Below are positions 11,680 to 22,938 of a stretch of 64,000 nt of DNA, piece by piece; position 1 is the first letter of the stretch, and every line of letters begins with the position of its first letter. Position numbers and translations under genes: made by a program. Source of the stretch: Turnera subulata. Its lineage: Eukaryota > Streptophyta > Magnoliopsida > Malpighiales > Passifloraceae. The notes below the pieces were generated by a model that was not told the DNA's origin, made no database searches, and was given only the letters and a program-made list of their open reading frames with translations. The stretch lies in contig JAKUCV010002355.1 in assembly GCA_028386065.3 (NCBI GenBank), forward strand, positions 30,259 to 94,258, in the 5' to 3' direction.

Positions 11680-12838
11680 ATGAGTGTCCCAGATTTTCCT
11701 GTAGTAGATCTCTCTCCTTTCACTGCAGGAGGAGGTGGAGATGAAGATGCCAAGAAGAAGGTAATAAGAACAATTGGCGATGCATGTGCCAAGCATGGAA
11801 TTTTCCAAATTATCAACCATGGTGTGCCAGCTGAGGTCATAGACCGACACTTAGAGTATATGAGGACATTTTTTGCATACCCTGAAGAGGAAAAGAGTAA
11901 ATGGAAGCCTAAAACTGATGATCTTTTCTATGCTGGTTATATTAATACCTCCAAGGTCTCACAGTACAAGAAGGAAGAAATTACAATCAACCATCCTGCC
12001 TGCACCTACAACGTCTATCCTGACAACCCACCTGGCTTCAGGTATAGTATAATAGTGTACGTATATTTTTTTGGTCATCAATACATAGATGTATGTAGAA
12101 GGTTAATTTAAACCAAGAATTTTTTTTTTGATCCTTTAGGGAGGATTTGTTAGAGGCATTCTCCTACTTGTCAAAGACTGCGGTGATCATAGAGGGGATT
12201 CTAAATGATTACCTGGGGCTGCCTCCTGGATTTCTCAAGGAATACAACAATGATAGGAGGCAGGACATCATGGCCAGTTTTCATTACTTAGCGTCGAAAG
12301 ATCCTGATGAGGAAATGCTTGGAGTGATTGGTCATCAAGATGCCAGTATTGTTACCGTTCTGATACAGGATGGTACTGGAGGACTTGAAGTCTTCGAGGA
12401 TGGGAAATGGATAGAAGTAACTCCTGCAAAGGGAGCTCTTGCTGTGAATATCGGTGATCCCATGCAGGTAATTGACCAATTGATCTTCTGTTATCAATTG
12501 CAATTCTTAGTATTGATTAGTGTTTTTTTTGGGCTTAAGTAACATGGAAAATTTTGCAGGTATTGAGCAATGGCAAACTCAAGAGTGTAGAACACAGGGT
12601 TGTAAGACCAGCAGGAAAAGATCGTTACTCGGTTGTCTTTGGGCACTTGGTAACCATAGACAAATGGATGGAGCCATTGCCTCAGCTAACCATTAATGAG
12701 GCACCAAAGTATAGGGGGTTCACTTTTGGAGAATATACGCTAAAACGGCTTAAAGACTTGAGGGATTCACCCACTACCCCTGAAGCAGCCCACACTATCA
12801 ACTCTTATGCAATCGGGCCCAACATAGCAGAAGTTTGA
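11680..12838 (+). CDS. 2-oxoglutarate/Fe(II)-dependent dioxygenase, copy 1 (DOXC-type), three exons
   Basis: Exons 11680-12041, 12140-12467 and 12560-12838 join to 322 aa; both introns are GT-AG. This soluble oxygenase class uses 2-oxoglutarate and O2 to hydroxylate, demethylate or desaturate small molecules, often specialised metabolites or hormones. The N-terminal DIOX_N part (FPVVDLSPF, FQIINHGVP) precedes the jelly-roll domain. The metal ligands are His186 and Asp188 (GHQD) and His242 (VEHRVV). The 2OG-binding pair is Arg252-x-Ser254 (RYS), and the WIxVTPAKGALAVNIGD core is intact. Length is normal for the family. The start was chosen by alignment with copy 3; an in-frame ATG at 11614 would add 22 residues. 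The substrate cannot be inferred. A dead copy lies at 24358 and a second intact one at 54143. Confidence 0.9.
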
Positions 12839-13079
12839 GTCTAATGTATGCCAAATCTGTGTCCTGGTATTTCTATTATTTCTTTTATACTAAGGTTGTG
12901 TTGTGTGAAGCCTCTGTTCCCTCAGATTTGGTGGTCAAAAGCATCATGTTGTTTCGTTTTCCTTTCTCTTCGAGAGTAATTAATCTCTGGCCAAAGTTGA
13001 TTGTATACCTCAAAAAGTCAAAAGAAGTGCAAAGTTGTCCATCCTTCACGTAATTAATTTCTGCCTTGGGTGCATTGGC
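12839..13079. other. 3' flank of dioxygenase copy 1
   Basis: This flank is similar to the flank of the pseudogene copy (25290-25520), including TCTCTGGCCAAAGTT, so the duplication unit included the 3' region. Confidence 0.6.
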
Positions 13080-13830
13080 TCGGTGTTGAAGTTCAAATTC
13101 GAATCCCAAATCCCTTTCGTATGGTGATATCCCTTCTAAATTCGGCATGAAAATGTTGTCCCTTTGCTTGCTACTTAACTTTTCTTCGCTGTATAAAAAA
13201 AATATTTTTAATGCGTATAATGCACTTGTATACATGTAATTAGTTGTCCAGGAATACCAGTTTTTGTCGAAGATCTCAAAAAAAAAAAAACGATCTCTTT
13301 TCTCATTATTTAAGAGTTATCCACTAACTTAATATTCTATAACTTGAGAGATAAAAATTATAGGAAATATAATTAGAGTAGCAGAAATTTTCATCATCCT
13401 TTGTAATTCCTTTTTTTTTTTCTTTCACAATTATTCTTGGAAAATTGTAGTTGTTTCTACATATACAATCTCACACACATAATACAAAACGAGAGTAAAA
13501 GACAAAAGAATTTACTAGATTCTGACAATATTTGACAATACATGGTTCATAGGCAAAAAAAAATGGAGGAATTTTCCGTCGTTATAAGAAAGAAATACAA
13601 AATAGTACTGATATTGTAAACGGAGATTGGGCGCAAAAATTGGGCCTTAGGCCTGTCCTAGACAGAAGGACACAAGTCTTCCCAGTGACTTGAATTTTTA
13701 TAATTAAATAGAGCGATCCTCTACCTTTGTCTCAGGTGAGGTCGTGAGGATATCATTGAGCACCAAAAAGTCTCAATGTTCGTGTGTATAAATTATAATT
13801 ATTTTTTCCAGAAATATTTCCATGAATTCA
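13080..13830. repeat. Orphan copy of the dioxygenase upstream module
   Basis: 13130-13250 matches 29980-30130 (CATGAAAATGTTGTCCCTTTG and the following bases). 13400-13830 matches 30545-31170 almost base for base, ending in TTTCCATGAATTCAGTAAGC. No dioxygenase exon follows, so only upstream DNA was duplicated here. Confidence 0.7.
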
Positions 13831-14028
13831 GTAAGCCGTCTGAAGGTGCTTCTGATATATATACTGAATGGCGGAAATTAATTTTGCTAGTGAAACGCTG
13901 CTATTATTATTGTCGTACAAATTTAGCAATAAAAAAGTTGATATTTTCCATTTATTTATTCAATTCTTTGACACAACAAGCCCCTTGATACATCATGAAA
14001 TATGCCTTTTAATATGAAAATAGCCAAA

Positions 14029-15345
14029 TTAACCCCATGGAAAATCTGGAGCATCAGAAGTAAAATTGAAGTTACCGCAATTTGTCCCATGAGCAAGCAA
14101 TGAAGAACTAAATCCCAGCCTTGAAGAATCCAGATCAAACTGCAAGAAATTATCCTCCAACTGGTGTGATCCTATCACGACTGCTTGTTTTGCAGTCTTC
14201 CCTCCATCAACAAAAGCAAGGCATGCCACTCCCTTCCTCACTTCCTTCATTGAATTTGCCCCAAACATTCTCCAGTTAGTCCCATTCCTCAAGGCCAAAT
14301 CGACCCTAGGAAAAGGCAAACCAACCCGCGTTGGCCTGTGTTGAGTGGTGTTGAAGCATAACCCAAATGGGTGAATCTTCTTGTGTACTATAGGGTAACC
14401 ATGTGTGGCTTTTGAGAATTTTTTCAAGAAAGCATGGTATATATCGCTTCTCAGTATGGTGTAAGGAACCACCGTACTAAGCATAACACCCCCATTTCCT
14501 TTACCGTCAAAGTCGAATGTGCCATGTTTCATTTTCAGTGGCTCTCCCTGAATCAATATCTTCTCTACTCCTATATAATACTCCACTGAAATATTGTCCC
14601 TCCTTATCAATGGAGTATAAGAAAGAAGCCTCCTTATATCTGCTCGAAACTGCATGAGATAATATGGGCCGTCGCCAAAGAAAAGTACCCCACTACCTTC
14701 TGCTTCACCAGGAAGACAAATAGCAAACTTCCTACCCACCCCCAGATAAGCAGGAGTGAACTGGGTTGCAAGAGAAAGGGGAGACCAAGACAAGGAAGCT
14801 AGGCCAGCAACATAATCAGGGAGGGAAACATTGTTGGGTAACTGCCAGAGTGATCCTGGCGCACAAGAAATGCAGACATCGCTGAAACTCAAATGACCAG
14901 AGACATGGTGTCCAGTTCCGGTCCAGGGTACGTTAAGATCCATGTGGGTCAACAGGGAAGAGGCACAGGCATTCGTGACAGGGTTTGTGGGCGTGACACT
15001 ACAATAGCACTGACCGTTTACGAGGGTGTTGTTAGTGGATTGGCACATGGGGGAGAGGTAAGTCCTGCCTTGGTTGCACTCCTGAGATGTGCAGGCAAAA
15101 GGGGGACGGTAAGGGTCATTGTCCTCCCAACACATGTACCATGAGAAAGGTGCATTTATGTCGACGACAAAGTGTTTGCTGGCTTCAGCGTCAAACCCCC
15201 AAGGGATGGGGGCGAAGAGGTTGACGATGTAAAGAGAAGTTTGGCCGTCTCTGTTGATTGATGCAACGGGACGGAATGATTGGGATGAGAGTTGGAAAAA
15301 GGAAGTTAATAGGAGGAAGAAGAAGACTAATGGAAGAAGCTGCAT
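14029..15345 (-). CDS. TAXI/basic 7S globulin-like protein, inactive A1 aspartic protease fold
   Basis: Intronless, 438 aa. A signal peptide (about residues 1-21, LLPLVFFFLLLTSFF) is followed by TAXI_N and TAXI_C lobes. It is cysteine-rich, with several N-glycosylation sites (for example NNT, NVS, NIS, NGT). The first catalytic motif is VDINAPFSWYMC (Asp62 kept, but not D-T/S-G). The second is GGVMLSTVVPYTIL, where the catalytic Asp is replaced (Leu289). It is therefore predicted to be a non-proteolytic secreted protein. The family includes xylanase inhibitors, the carrot EDGP glucanase inhibitor and legume basic 7S globulins, which act in the apoplast in defence or storage. The ligand is not predictable. 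A minus-strand TATA lies ~80 bases upstream. Confidence 0.9.
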   Translation of the reverse strand: MQLLPLVFFFLLLTSFFQLSSQSFRPVASINRDGQTSLYIVNLFAPIPWGFDAEASKHFVVDINAPFSWYMCWEDNDPYRPPFACTSQECNQGRTYLSPMCQSTNNTLVNGQCYCSVTPTNPVTNACASSLLTHMDLNVPWTGTGHHVSGHLSFSDVCISCAPGSLWQLPNNVSLPDYVAGLASLSWSPLSLATQFTPAYLGVGRKFAICLPGEAEGSGVLFFGDGPYYLMQFRADIRRLLSYTPLIRRDNISVEYYIGVEKILIQGEPLKMKHGTFDFDGKGNGGVMLSTVVPYTILRSDIYHAFLKKFSKATHGYPIVHKKIHPFGLCFNTTQHRPTRVGLPFPRVDLALRNGTNWRMFGANSMKEVRKGVACLAFVDGGKTAKQAVVIGSHQLEDNFLQFDLDSSRLGFSSSLLAHGTNCGNFNFTSDAPDFPWG

Positions 15346-15423
15346 TTTTTCTTTGGATTAGGTTAACTATGTAATCTTGGTCTGTGAAAGATTGGGGGTG
15401 TGGTGCTGAAGTTGTAATAGGGG

Positions 15424-15432
15424 TATTTATAT
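15424..15432 (-). promoter_or_regulatory. TATA box of the TAXI-like gene
   Basis: The minus strand reads ATATAAATA about 80 bases before the ATG, giving a predicted 5' leader of about 50 nt. Confidence 0.6.
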
Positions 15433-15564
15433 CAAAATTTTTTTTGACTTTTTTTGTGGGTTTTGAATAGCATCTTTGACTTAAAAATCCAGCATGTGAC
15501 TTTCTCAAGTATTTTGATTGATCCTTAGATTTAGATGTTCTATAATTAAATGTTTATGGTACTG

Positions 15565-15945
15565 GACACGGGAAAAGTATCCAAGAAACAATCTATCAAC
15601 TTGAAGTATATATATTGTATTGGGGCAAAAATTCATTTGACTAGTGACCTGGATCTACACGTCGATTAATAATAGATATATGTGGATATGTCCCTGAGAA
15701 GAACATGCATGGAAGCTTCTCCAAATTCCAAATACTAGATTGCATCTATGATCTATCCCTCCTTTCCCACAATTATACACTTTTGAATACAGGAAAAGTA
15801 CCAAAGAAATAATATTTCATTGACTTATGACCTCAGATCCACACATTGATTAATAATAATAATTGATATATGTGTGGATATGTCATTGAGAACATGGGCA
15901 TGCTCAATAGTTCTCCAAATTCCCAAGTATTGCAATGCTTGGCCT
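15565..15945. repeat. Two diverged copies of a local repeat unit
   Basis: 15565-15745 and 15780-15945 share a core of (T/A)CCAA(G/C)(A)AA, then TGACxTxTGACCT, a GGATATGTC-like block and GAGAACATG. The same core recurs at about 16190-16425 and 17285-17520, making a four-member series behind the TAXI-like gene. No coding potential. Confidence 0.5.
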
Positions 15946-16171
15946 CTACTTTTTTTCATGAACAATAACACTGAGAACTTATATATTGTTAACACTCAAA
16001 ATTCGTAATATAACGCCCAGATATAGTTAGAATCGGGTTGGAAAAGGTGATGGTGAATAATCGTCGTAACCCTTATTGAGTTTTTAGCTTTTTGTTTTAT
16101 TGAGTTTACTTTAGATATAAATAATACTATGATACTAGATAACTACATCTAGCAGATAATAATAATACAAT

Positions 16172-17090
16172 ATGATATCGATAAGGGGAAAAATATCCAA
16201 CAAACAAATCATTTTAAGTTATATATTAATTTCAACAAACAAACTTGAAGTATATACTATTACATGTCGTATTTTATGGGCAAAGATTCATTGACTGATG
16301 ACTTGACCCACATGTCATCAACTAATTTTATCTGTACGTGGATCCACCGTCCACGTCCTAGAGAACATGGTATACTCAGCAGCATCTCTTTATTCCAAAT
16401 ACTGTATTGCTTGTATTTCTTCATGTTTCATCAAGTGCCAAAACCGACCTTGGTCCAACCACGGTCCAATTATACCCGGTCTAACCACGGTTCAACCATA
16501 TGCTCGATTCAACGGTTCTATGTGTGTGACCCTGTAGGCACTTGTAACATCCGACAATAATCGTAAAATCTCATTTTACAATTATAAGCAAAGAGCGGCG
16601 TCTAGCAACACATCATTGCTACCCGAACGACAAGATCAGTACTGATTCTGTATGCCTCGGAACATGTCATCGTCCTTTCGTCCCATTATCAAGATCGAAC
16701 ACGAGACATGGAATATGTCAATCTCGTATGTGTTTAATCTATTTTCTTGATCCCCGAGTTAACTGTATAAAACGGATACCTGTGATATCACCATATCACC
16801 TAATCCGAGTATGGCCATGCATTTAACAGTCCAACTCTATCAAGAAACCATATGATAATATACCCTTTATATGGGTCGAACGAATCCCGTCTTGATCAAT
16901 CAAAACCCACTACATACTCGTCATATACCCAATGATTACCCTTATGTCCACCCAGTTACGGATGACTAGGAATAATATCAAAGTACATGACTCATATGTT
17001 GGATACCTTGACGATCTCAGGTCGGAGGACAATACATCTATAAGAAACACTAATGACATACATATAACTCTTGAATATATAACAATTGTG
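16172..17090. repeat. Direct repeat, copy 1 (includes part of a Copia LTR)
   Basis: Nearly identical to 17266-18165 at an offset of ~1,095 bases, starting GATATCGATAAGGGGAAAAA. From about 16440 it is the inverse of Copia-type LTR DNA like that at 36611-37560 (for example CCGAACGACAAGATCAGTAC). Confidence 0.8.
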
Positions 17091-17265
17091 AGTTTTAAGC
17101 ATTATATTGCGGGTCTATATCAATCTTAGCCCAACCTTTTCCACTACCACTTATTAGCAGCATTGGGAATAACTCAAAAATCGAAAAACAAAATAACTCA
17201 AATGAAATCTATATTTATTATGATACTATGATCTATTGATGTAGATCGTCTATTATTATTATGTT

Positions 17266-18165
17266 CATGATATCGATAAGGGGAAAAATATCCAACAAAC
17301 AAATCATTTTAAGTTATATATTAATTTCAACAAACAAACTTGAAGTATATATTATTACATGTCGTATTTTATGGGCAAAGATTCATTGACTGATGACTTG
17401 ATCCACATGTCATCAACTAATTTTATCTGTACGTGGATCCACCGTCCACGTCCTAGAGAACATGGTATACTCAGCAGCATCTCTTTATTCCAAATACTGT
17501 ATTGCTTGTATTTCTTCATGTTTCATCAAGTGCCAAAACCGACCTTGGTCCAACCACGGTCCAACTATATCCGGTCCAACCACGGTTCAACCATCTGCTC
17601 GATTCAACGATTCTATGTGTGTGACTCTGTAGGCACTTGTAGCATCCGGCAATAATCGTAAAATCTCATTTTACAATTATAAGCAAAGAGCGGCGTCTAG
17701 CAACACATCATCGCTACCCGAACGACAAGATCAGTACTGATTCTGTATGCCTCGGAACATGTCATCGTCCTTTCGTCCCATTATCAAGATCGAACACGAG
17801 ACATGGAATATGTCAATCTCGTATGTGTTTAATCTATGTTTCTTGATCCCCGAGTTAACTGTATAAAACGGATACCTGTGATATCACCATATCACCTAAT
17901 CCGAGCATGGCCATGCATTTAACAGTCCAACTCTATCAAGAAACCATATGATAATATACCCTTTATATGGGTCGAACGAATCCCGTCTTGATCAATCAAA
18001 ACCCACTACATACTCGTCATATACCCAATGATTACCCTTATGTCCACCCAGTTACGGAAGACTAGGAATAATATCAAAGTACATGACTCATATGTTGGAT
18101 ACCTTGACGATCTCAGGTCGGAGGACAATACATCTATAAGAAACACTAATGACATACATATAACG
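17266..18165. repeat. Direct repeat, copy 2 (includes part of a Copia LTR)
   Basis: Second copy of the 16172-17090 block with few differences. Unlike copy 1, it continues at 18165 into the remaining 5' part of the LTR. The duplication therefore probably happened after the LTR had inserted. Confidence 0.8.
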
Positions 18166-18456
18166 TTCCATGTAGTGTTCTTATGTGGGTAGGTCCAGTC
18201 CACAAGTTCTCCAATTTGTATCCGTATGTAGAATTCATATCACATATGCAATTCTCAACATACGCTAGTCTTAATTTATGATTACAACCCGTCCGTAATA
18301 ATAACCGACTAGGGACATTTAAGAATATATCAAATATGAACTAGGGTTATAAATATGTGCAAGCAATTATCTCATAATCATATTTATTGGAATAACCTCA
18401 AAGTATATACATGAACACAATCATCCATAGATTGGCTTTTGGGCATATAACTAACA
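17530..18456 (-). mobile_element. Partial Copia LTR, minus orientation
   Basis: The inverse reads TGTTAGTTATATGCCCAAAA from 18456, matching the LTR start of the complete Copia at 36611 (TGTTAGTAATATGCCCAAAA). It follows that LTR for about 900 bases. The 3' end of the LTR is not seen and there is no internal domain, so this is a truncated LTR of a related subfamily. Confidence 0.7.
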
Positions 18457-18464
18457 AAGATAAA

Positions 18465-19700
18465 TGTAAGGGTCCAATTTAATAAGGTATGGACTTTTCT
18501 TCAGAGTTGCACAGCCCATTAACACCTTGCTTGCAGACAAATTTAGCTCTGATTTTCGTGGAAAATCAGAGTTAAATCATTTCTTAATAGCAAGAATGTT
18601 TTTGGCATGATTTTGGCTTAAAATGAGGAATCAATGTGTAATTAGTCAATTAGAAGATGATTGAGGGGAGTAGTAATCAAGAAAGCAAAGGCTTCTGAGC
18701 ATTCTAGGGGTTAATTATGCGGTAGGATCAATCAGGGAGGAATTAGGGGAGAATCGGGACCCAAAAAGGAAAGAACGGGTGAAACGCATAGGCGCGGGCG
18801 GTCATCTCGGGATGACCGCCAGGCCTGGGTGGTCTTCCACCCATGACCGCCCGGCCTGGCTGTCATCCATAGGATGACCGTCGGCCATGGCGGTCATGCA
18901 CCTCTAGAAACGCGTTTTCTCCCCGATTTTCGCCCGTAATCTGATTCTACTCGGTTTTGGCCCAGATTTTTGGCCATTACCTTGGACATTAAGTTGGTCT
19001 ACGCCCCTAGGCCACCCAGAACACTATAAATAGGACCCTCCTCTCACATTTCAAGGGACACACATTTTATTACACAAACACTCTTCAAAAAGCTTTGAAG
19101 CTTGGAGAAACTCTACCTCTCCAAGCTTAAGAAATAGTTCTATATGCAAAACTCTGGTAGAATTTTGTGGGTAACATCAACCATTGAAGGCAGTAAGAGG
19201 GGAGAATCAAGAAGAACTCTAATATTGAGTTGAGAAGTGGAAGGAAATTGTGTGGAAGGCACAACCCAAACCAAGGAGTTAGAGGAGGGCTACAAGAGGT
19301 AATCCTAATCCCTTTTTGTCTGACCAATTATTGTTGAGATGTTGATGTTGATGATGATGTGATTGTTGTGATGCCATTTCAAGAACTACGTGGGCTTTGA
19401 ACCCGGTCACGGGGGTACGTAGGTGGTTTCTAGTGGTGGAAACTCAAGCTCAATCTTCTTCTTCTCCGTTTTCTTTTTAATATTCAGTTATTATGTGTTT
19501 TGGTGCTCACACTTGCACACTCGCACAAGGCATACAAAATCCTCTAATTGCACAAAGTTTCGCCCCAACATGGATGGGTGCCTAACACCTTCCCATCCAT
19601 GACAAATCCCCGGGTCCAACATCTTTGGTTCGCTATCCAGTTGCCTAAATGGAGTCACATGAAAGGTTTTTCCCAAGTTTTTGTCCCTTAATAAAATTTG
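18465..19700 (+). mobile_element. LTR remnant resembling Tat/Ogre Ty3-gypsy elements
   Basis: It contains a TATA box (CTATAAATAGGACC, about 19024), a pyrimidine-rich start region, and GGGTGCCTAACACCTTCCC (about 19575). From memory, that last motif is typical of Tat/Ogre LTRs. GTGGCAACTCC (about 19700) resembles the primer-binding site of that lineage. A GC-rich hairpin cluster lies in the U3 part (18796-18900). No gag or pol follows, because a LINE tail occupies that place. Exact ends were not determined. Confidence 0.55.
18796..18900. repeat. ~31-bp tandem repeats that each fold into a hairpin
   Basis: Consecutive inverted repeats are GGTCATC-tcgg-GATGACC, GGGTGG-tctt-CCACCC and GTCATCC-ata-GGATGAC. 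They are separated by CCGCCAGGCCTGG-like spacers at ~31-base period. The block is GC-rich within AT-rich surroundings. Confidence 0.75.
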
Positions 19701-19759
19701 AGTGGCAACTCCAAAGATGTTGGATGACGGTTATGAAGAATGTTTAAAGGAAAGGTGAA

Positions 19760-20552
19760 TAGGCCCAAGTGATTTTGGGTCGGGTATTCACAGGTGGATG
19801 CAAGTGTTTCCTGGTAGATACTTTTCGGGTCTTTATGTTGGCTTTTAGGGCAATGGAGGAATGCTGTGGTCTTTGAGGAAGATTCAGAGCCTCCCTTCAA
19901 TCCAATTGGACAGGCCCTCCGTATGGCATCCGATGTTGCTAGTTCATTTGCCACCTGCACTCTTGGGAGTGGTCGGGCTCGTCCTCTTCGGACCGTTTAG
20001 ATTGCGTGGAAACCGCCACCTCCAGGGTGGGTTAAGCTCAATACGGATGGGGCTACCACTTCGCATGGTTTGTCTGCAGCAGGGGGTGTGCTTGGGGGGT
20101 CTACAGGTGAGTGGATCGACGGGTTCATATATGATGTTGGGCACTACCCTCCTTTTCAAGCTGAGCTATGGGGCTTGTTTGTGGGGCTAAATTGGGTATG
20201 GGAGCTTGGGTTCCGAACTGTGGAATTTGAGATGGATACCAAGATGGTTTTTGATAATTTACTGATGTGTGAGGTTCAGGCAAGATAGGGGGCCTCCCTC
20301 CTACATGCGATTCAGAGGTTGCTTAATCAGGACTGGCAAGTTTGGTTACGGCATATATATCGGGAGGCTATTCATTGCGCTGATTGGCTCTCCCGTTTTT
20401 CTCTTTCTTGTAATCTAGGGGTGGCTCATTTTGTTCAGCCCCCTAGTGCTTGTATTTCTTTGTTCTTAGCTGATTTGAGTGGGGTTTCATCTCCCCGGAT
20501 TGTGTAACTGAGCCGTTAGGCTTTCCATCATCTGGATAAAAAAAAAAAAAAA
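19760..20552 (+). mobile_element. 5'-truncated LINE tail with RNase H domain
   Basis: The plus strand encodes a degenerate RNase H (RVT_3) domain: WVKLNTDGATT (first Asp), PPFQAELWGLF (Glu), EFEMDTKMVF (Asp) and LRHIYREAIHCADWLS (last Asp). A stop at 20286 interrupts it. The element ends in a 15-base poly(A) at 20538-20552. No clear target duplication was found. It is a different LINE lineage from LINE-A, which lacks RNase H. Confidence 0.75.
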
Positions 20553-21406
20553 GACAGCTTGCATGGAACACCTCATCATAGTTTTACACTAACAGAACAA
20601 ATAAGGACATCAGATTTCAAACTATAAAACTCCACACTTTCACTTTCGGTCTCTGAAAGACATCTATGCTCTTTAATTATATCTAGCTCCTCAAATCTTG
20701 ACCTCAGCTCTTTCATAGCCGTATCAATATTTCCAAAACACTTGGAACTCTAGACTCTACTTACTTCAAAAATCCATTTTTTTGCAGTAGGCTGAATTTA
20801 CCAGGGAACTTAGAGCTTACTTCCTCCTACATCCCCTCAAAGACTTTATCAAAATCAGGATGCATTAGCTAGCAATTTAGAAATTAAAATAGTCTTGCCC
20901 CGCAATTCACCATTTCTTGAGCAAGCAATAGTGGGCAAAGATCACAGTCCCCTTTAGCTTCAGCATGTAGAGAGATGCCTGTAATAGCATAAATCAAACC
21001 GGATCAAAAAAAGCTCTATCGATCTTGCTTGTTGTGCGGCAATTACCCCATGTAAATCTTCTACCTTTCAACTCCAGTTCACACAATTCCAGATCCGAAA
21101 TAAATCTAGATAAAGCTGCAGAACCCCTCACGCATATCTTTCCATTTAACCTCTCTTCAGGCAACAAGATCTCAATAAAATCACCAATTACAAGACAAGG
21201 GGAAGAGGTAACCTGTAGTTGACGCCTCGAACATCCCATAACACTATTCTATCTTCAACAGAGGCTGGCCCATACAAATCGCAAATAGTTATCCTATGAG
21301 CACCAACATAGCCTTCCACCACCATCCAGTTACTGCCATTAATCCTTCTGAAGCATGAAAAAAAATTTGAGTCCCATAAAAGGCACAAACCCCAGCGTTG
21401 TCGTTA

Positions 21407-21411
21407 GCATC
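21407..21411. repeat. 5-bp target duplication of the small LTR element (GCATC), left
   Basis: GCATC precedes the 5' LTR and recurs at 23607-23611 directly after the 3' LTR. Confidence 0.9.
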
Positions 21412-22078
21412 TGTTAGAATATGACCAGGCTGCATTGGAAGAAAGGAAAGTGTGCAAGCTGTTGATTCCTTTTATTTTGTTATGCTCTTTGTGTCGTTTA
21501 GTGTAGTGCTCTGTTATTTTCGAGTTAGGTGAGCATGCTTGTCAGGTTAAATAACATGCTTGCTACATGTAAGTGGTCTACACTAGTTTCTATGTTAGTG
21601 GACTGCACTTTTGAAGTGTATAAGTGTGCTGCTACAGAACAGTAAAAAGCTTGGAGAAATCAGTTAGTCTCTTCCATTTTTCAAGAGAGTTAGTTCTGCT
21701 AGTTGAAAAGAGAGTGTTTTGTATTAGTAGGACCTATCTAAGTGTTCTTGAGTGTGTTTATGTTGCCGAGTGTATGTTGGTTCTGTATTGATCTTCAGGT
21801 TGAAATTCTAAAAATTTACTTGAATGTTCATCATGTTCTTATTGAGTTCTTGAGTGTGATTTTTCATGAGACTTGTCAAACAACAATTCCTTTCTTTTCT
21901 GAGTGTAATTTGAGAGCAAATGAAGTTGTTCAATCACAAATATAACAACTATTTAGCTTCAGAATCATAACTCATCATCTCTGCAATTTGGTGTTATTGA
22001 AGAGTTCTGGAAATTCCATAATTTGTACAGCAGCCCAACACCAAAATTTTGCAATAGTTTCTATCCTAGCATCCAACA
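21412..22078 (+). repeat. 5' LTR of the small LTR element
   Basis: 667 bases beginning TGTTAGAATATG and ending CATCCAACA. Its direct copy is at 22939-23606. Confidence 0.88.
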
Positions 22079-22134
22079 ATTGGTAGTGGAGCGTGATTGT
22101 TCTTAAGGGACCTGCTCTTTTTTGATTGGTTAGA

Positions 22135-22344
22135 ATGGTGTCTGAATGGGTGATTGGTGCAAGATTAAGGGAAGTTCTTCAATGTTCTAGCCTCGATATA
22201 CAACGACAATAAACATGTTGTGCCAAAAAATGGAAGAAGAGTTTGGCATGGATTTTTCAGGCAGAAAATCGTTCATTAAAGATCAAGTGATTATGTTTCT
22301 TGAAAGTGATGAGCTTGGGTACAATGAGGAGATTGATGAAGATT
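22135..22344 (+). pseudogene. Captured DEK_C-domain fragment (SWIB/DEK-type chromatin protein N-terminus)
   Basis: From ATG 22135 the translation reads MVSEWVIGARLREVLQCSS. After one frameshift near 22200 it continues as MLCQKMEEEFGMDFSGRKSF and then IKDQVIMFLESDEL. The spacing and residues (LRE-L--S-LD, K-EEEFG-D-S-RK-FI--QV--FL) fit the DEK C-terminal domain. In plants this domain stands at the N-terminus of SWIB-domain chromatin proteins, including the MVS start. A stop follows at about 22344, and acidic then Lys/Arg-rich residues continue in mixed frames to 22935. The gene piece lies between LTRs and moved with the element. It is not a working gene. Confidence 0.65.
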
Positions 22345-22938
22345 AAGATGCCGAATCATAGGTAACAAATGGCTCTAATTTGATTGAAAAAGATGAAAAT
22401 GAAGGTTCGATTGGTAAGAGCTATGAACATGCTAAAAATGATGAATGTTTGGATGAATTTTGAATAGTTGATAAAATGGTTTTTTTTTTTTTTATGAGAG
22501 TCTCACTGATTTTAGTGATGAAATTGATGTGAAAAGTGATGAAGTTGAATTTGTAGTTTCTGAGAATTTGTGTTTGGAGTTCAAAGTTTTCTCCAATTCC
22601 AAAACGATTGAAGTTGAGTATAGGAATGACAATTTAGGTATAGAAATGCCTAATGATGATGTCGAAAGTGATAACAAGTGCCAAAGAACAGAATTTCAAA
22701 GTGAAAAAGGAGATTAAAGCATGCATTGAAGAGAAGTCATTAGAGTTTTATGAATTGTTTGATCTTTCAACTGCTAAGAAAAGAAGATGTTCTACAAAGA
22801 GGAGGAAAAGGAAAAGAGAATGGAGAGATTTTAGGTTGTTTACCATGTCTTTGACAAGAAACAGGTTCAAGCTATTGAAGAGGACTATTGAAGTTGAAAA
22901 TGAAGATGAAGCTGAAGGGCAGCTTGCTCATGAGGGAG

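Noticed and set aside
19127..20159. Minus-strand frames across the Tat-like LTR and LINE tail
   Set aside because: They overlap recognisable plus-strand element structure and show no domain.
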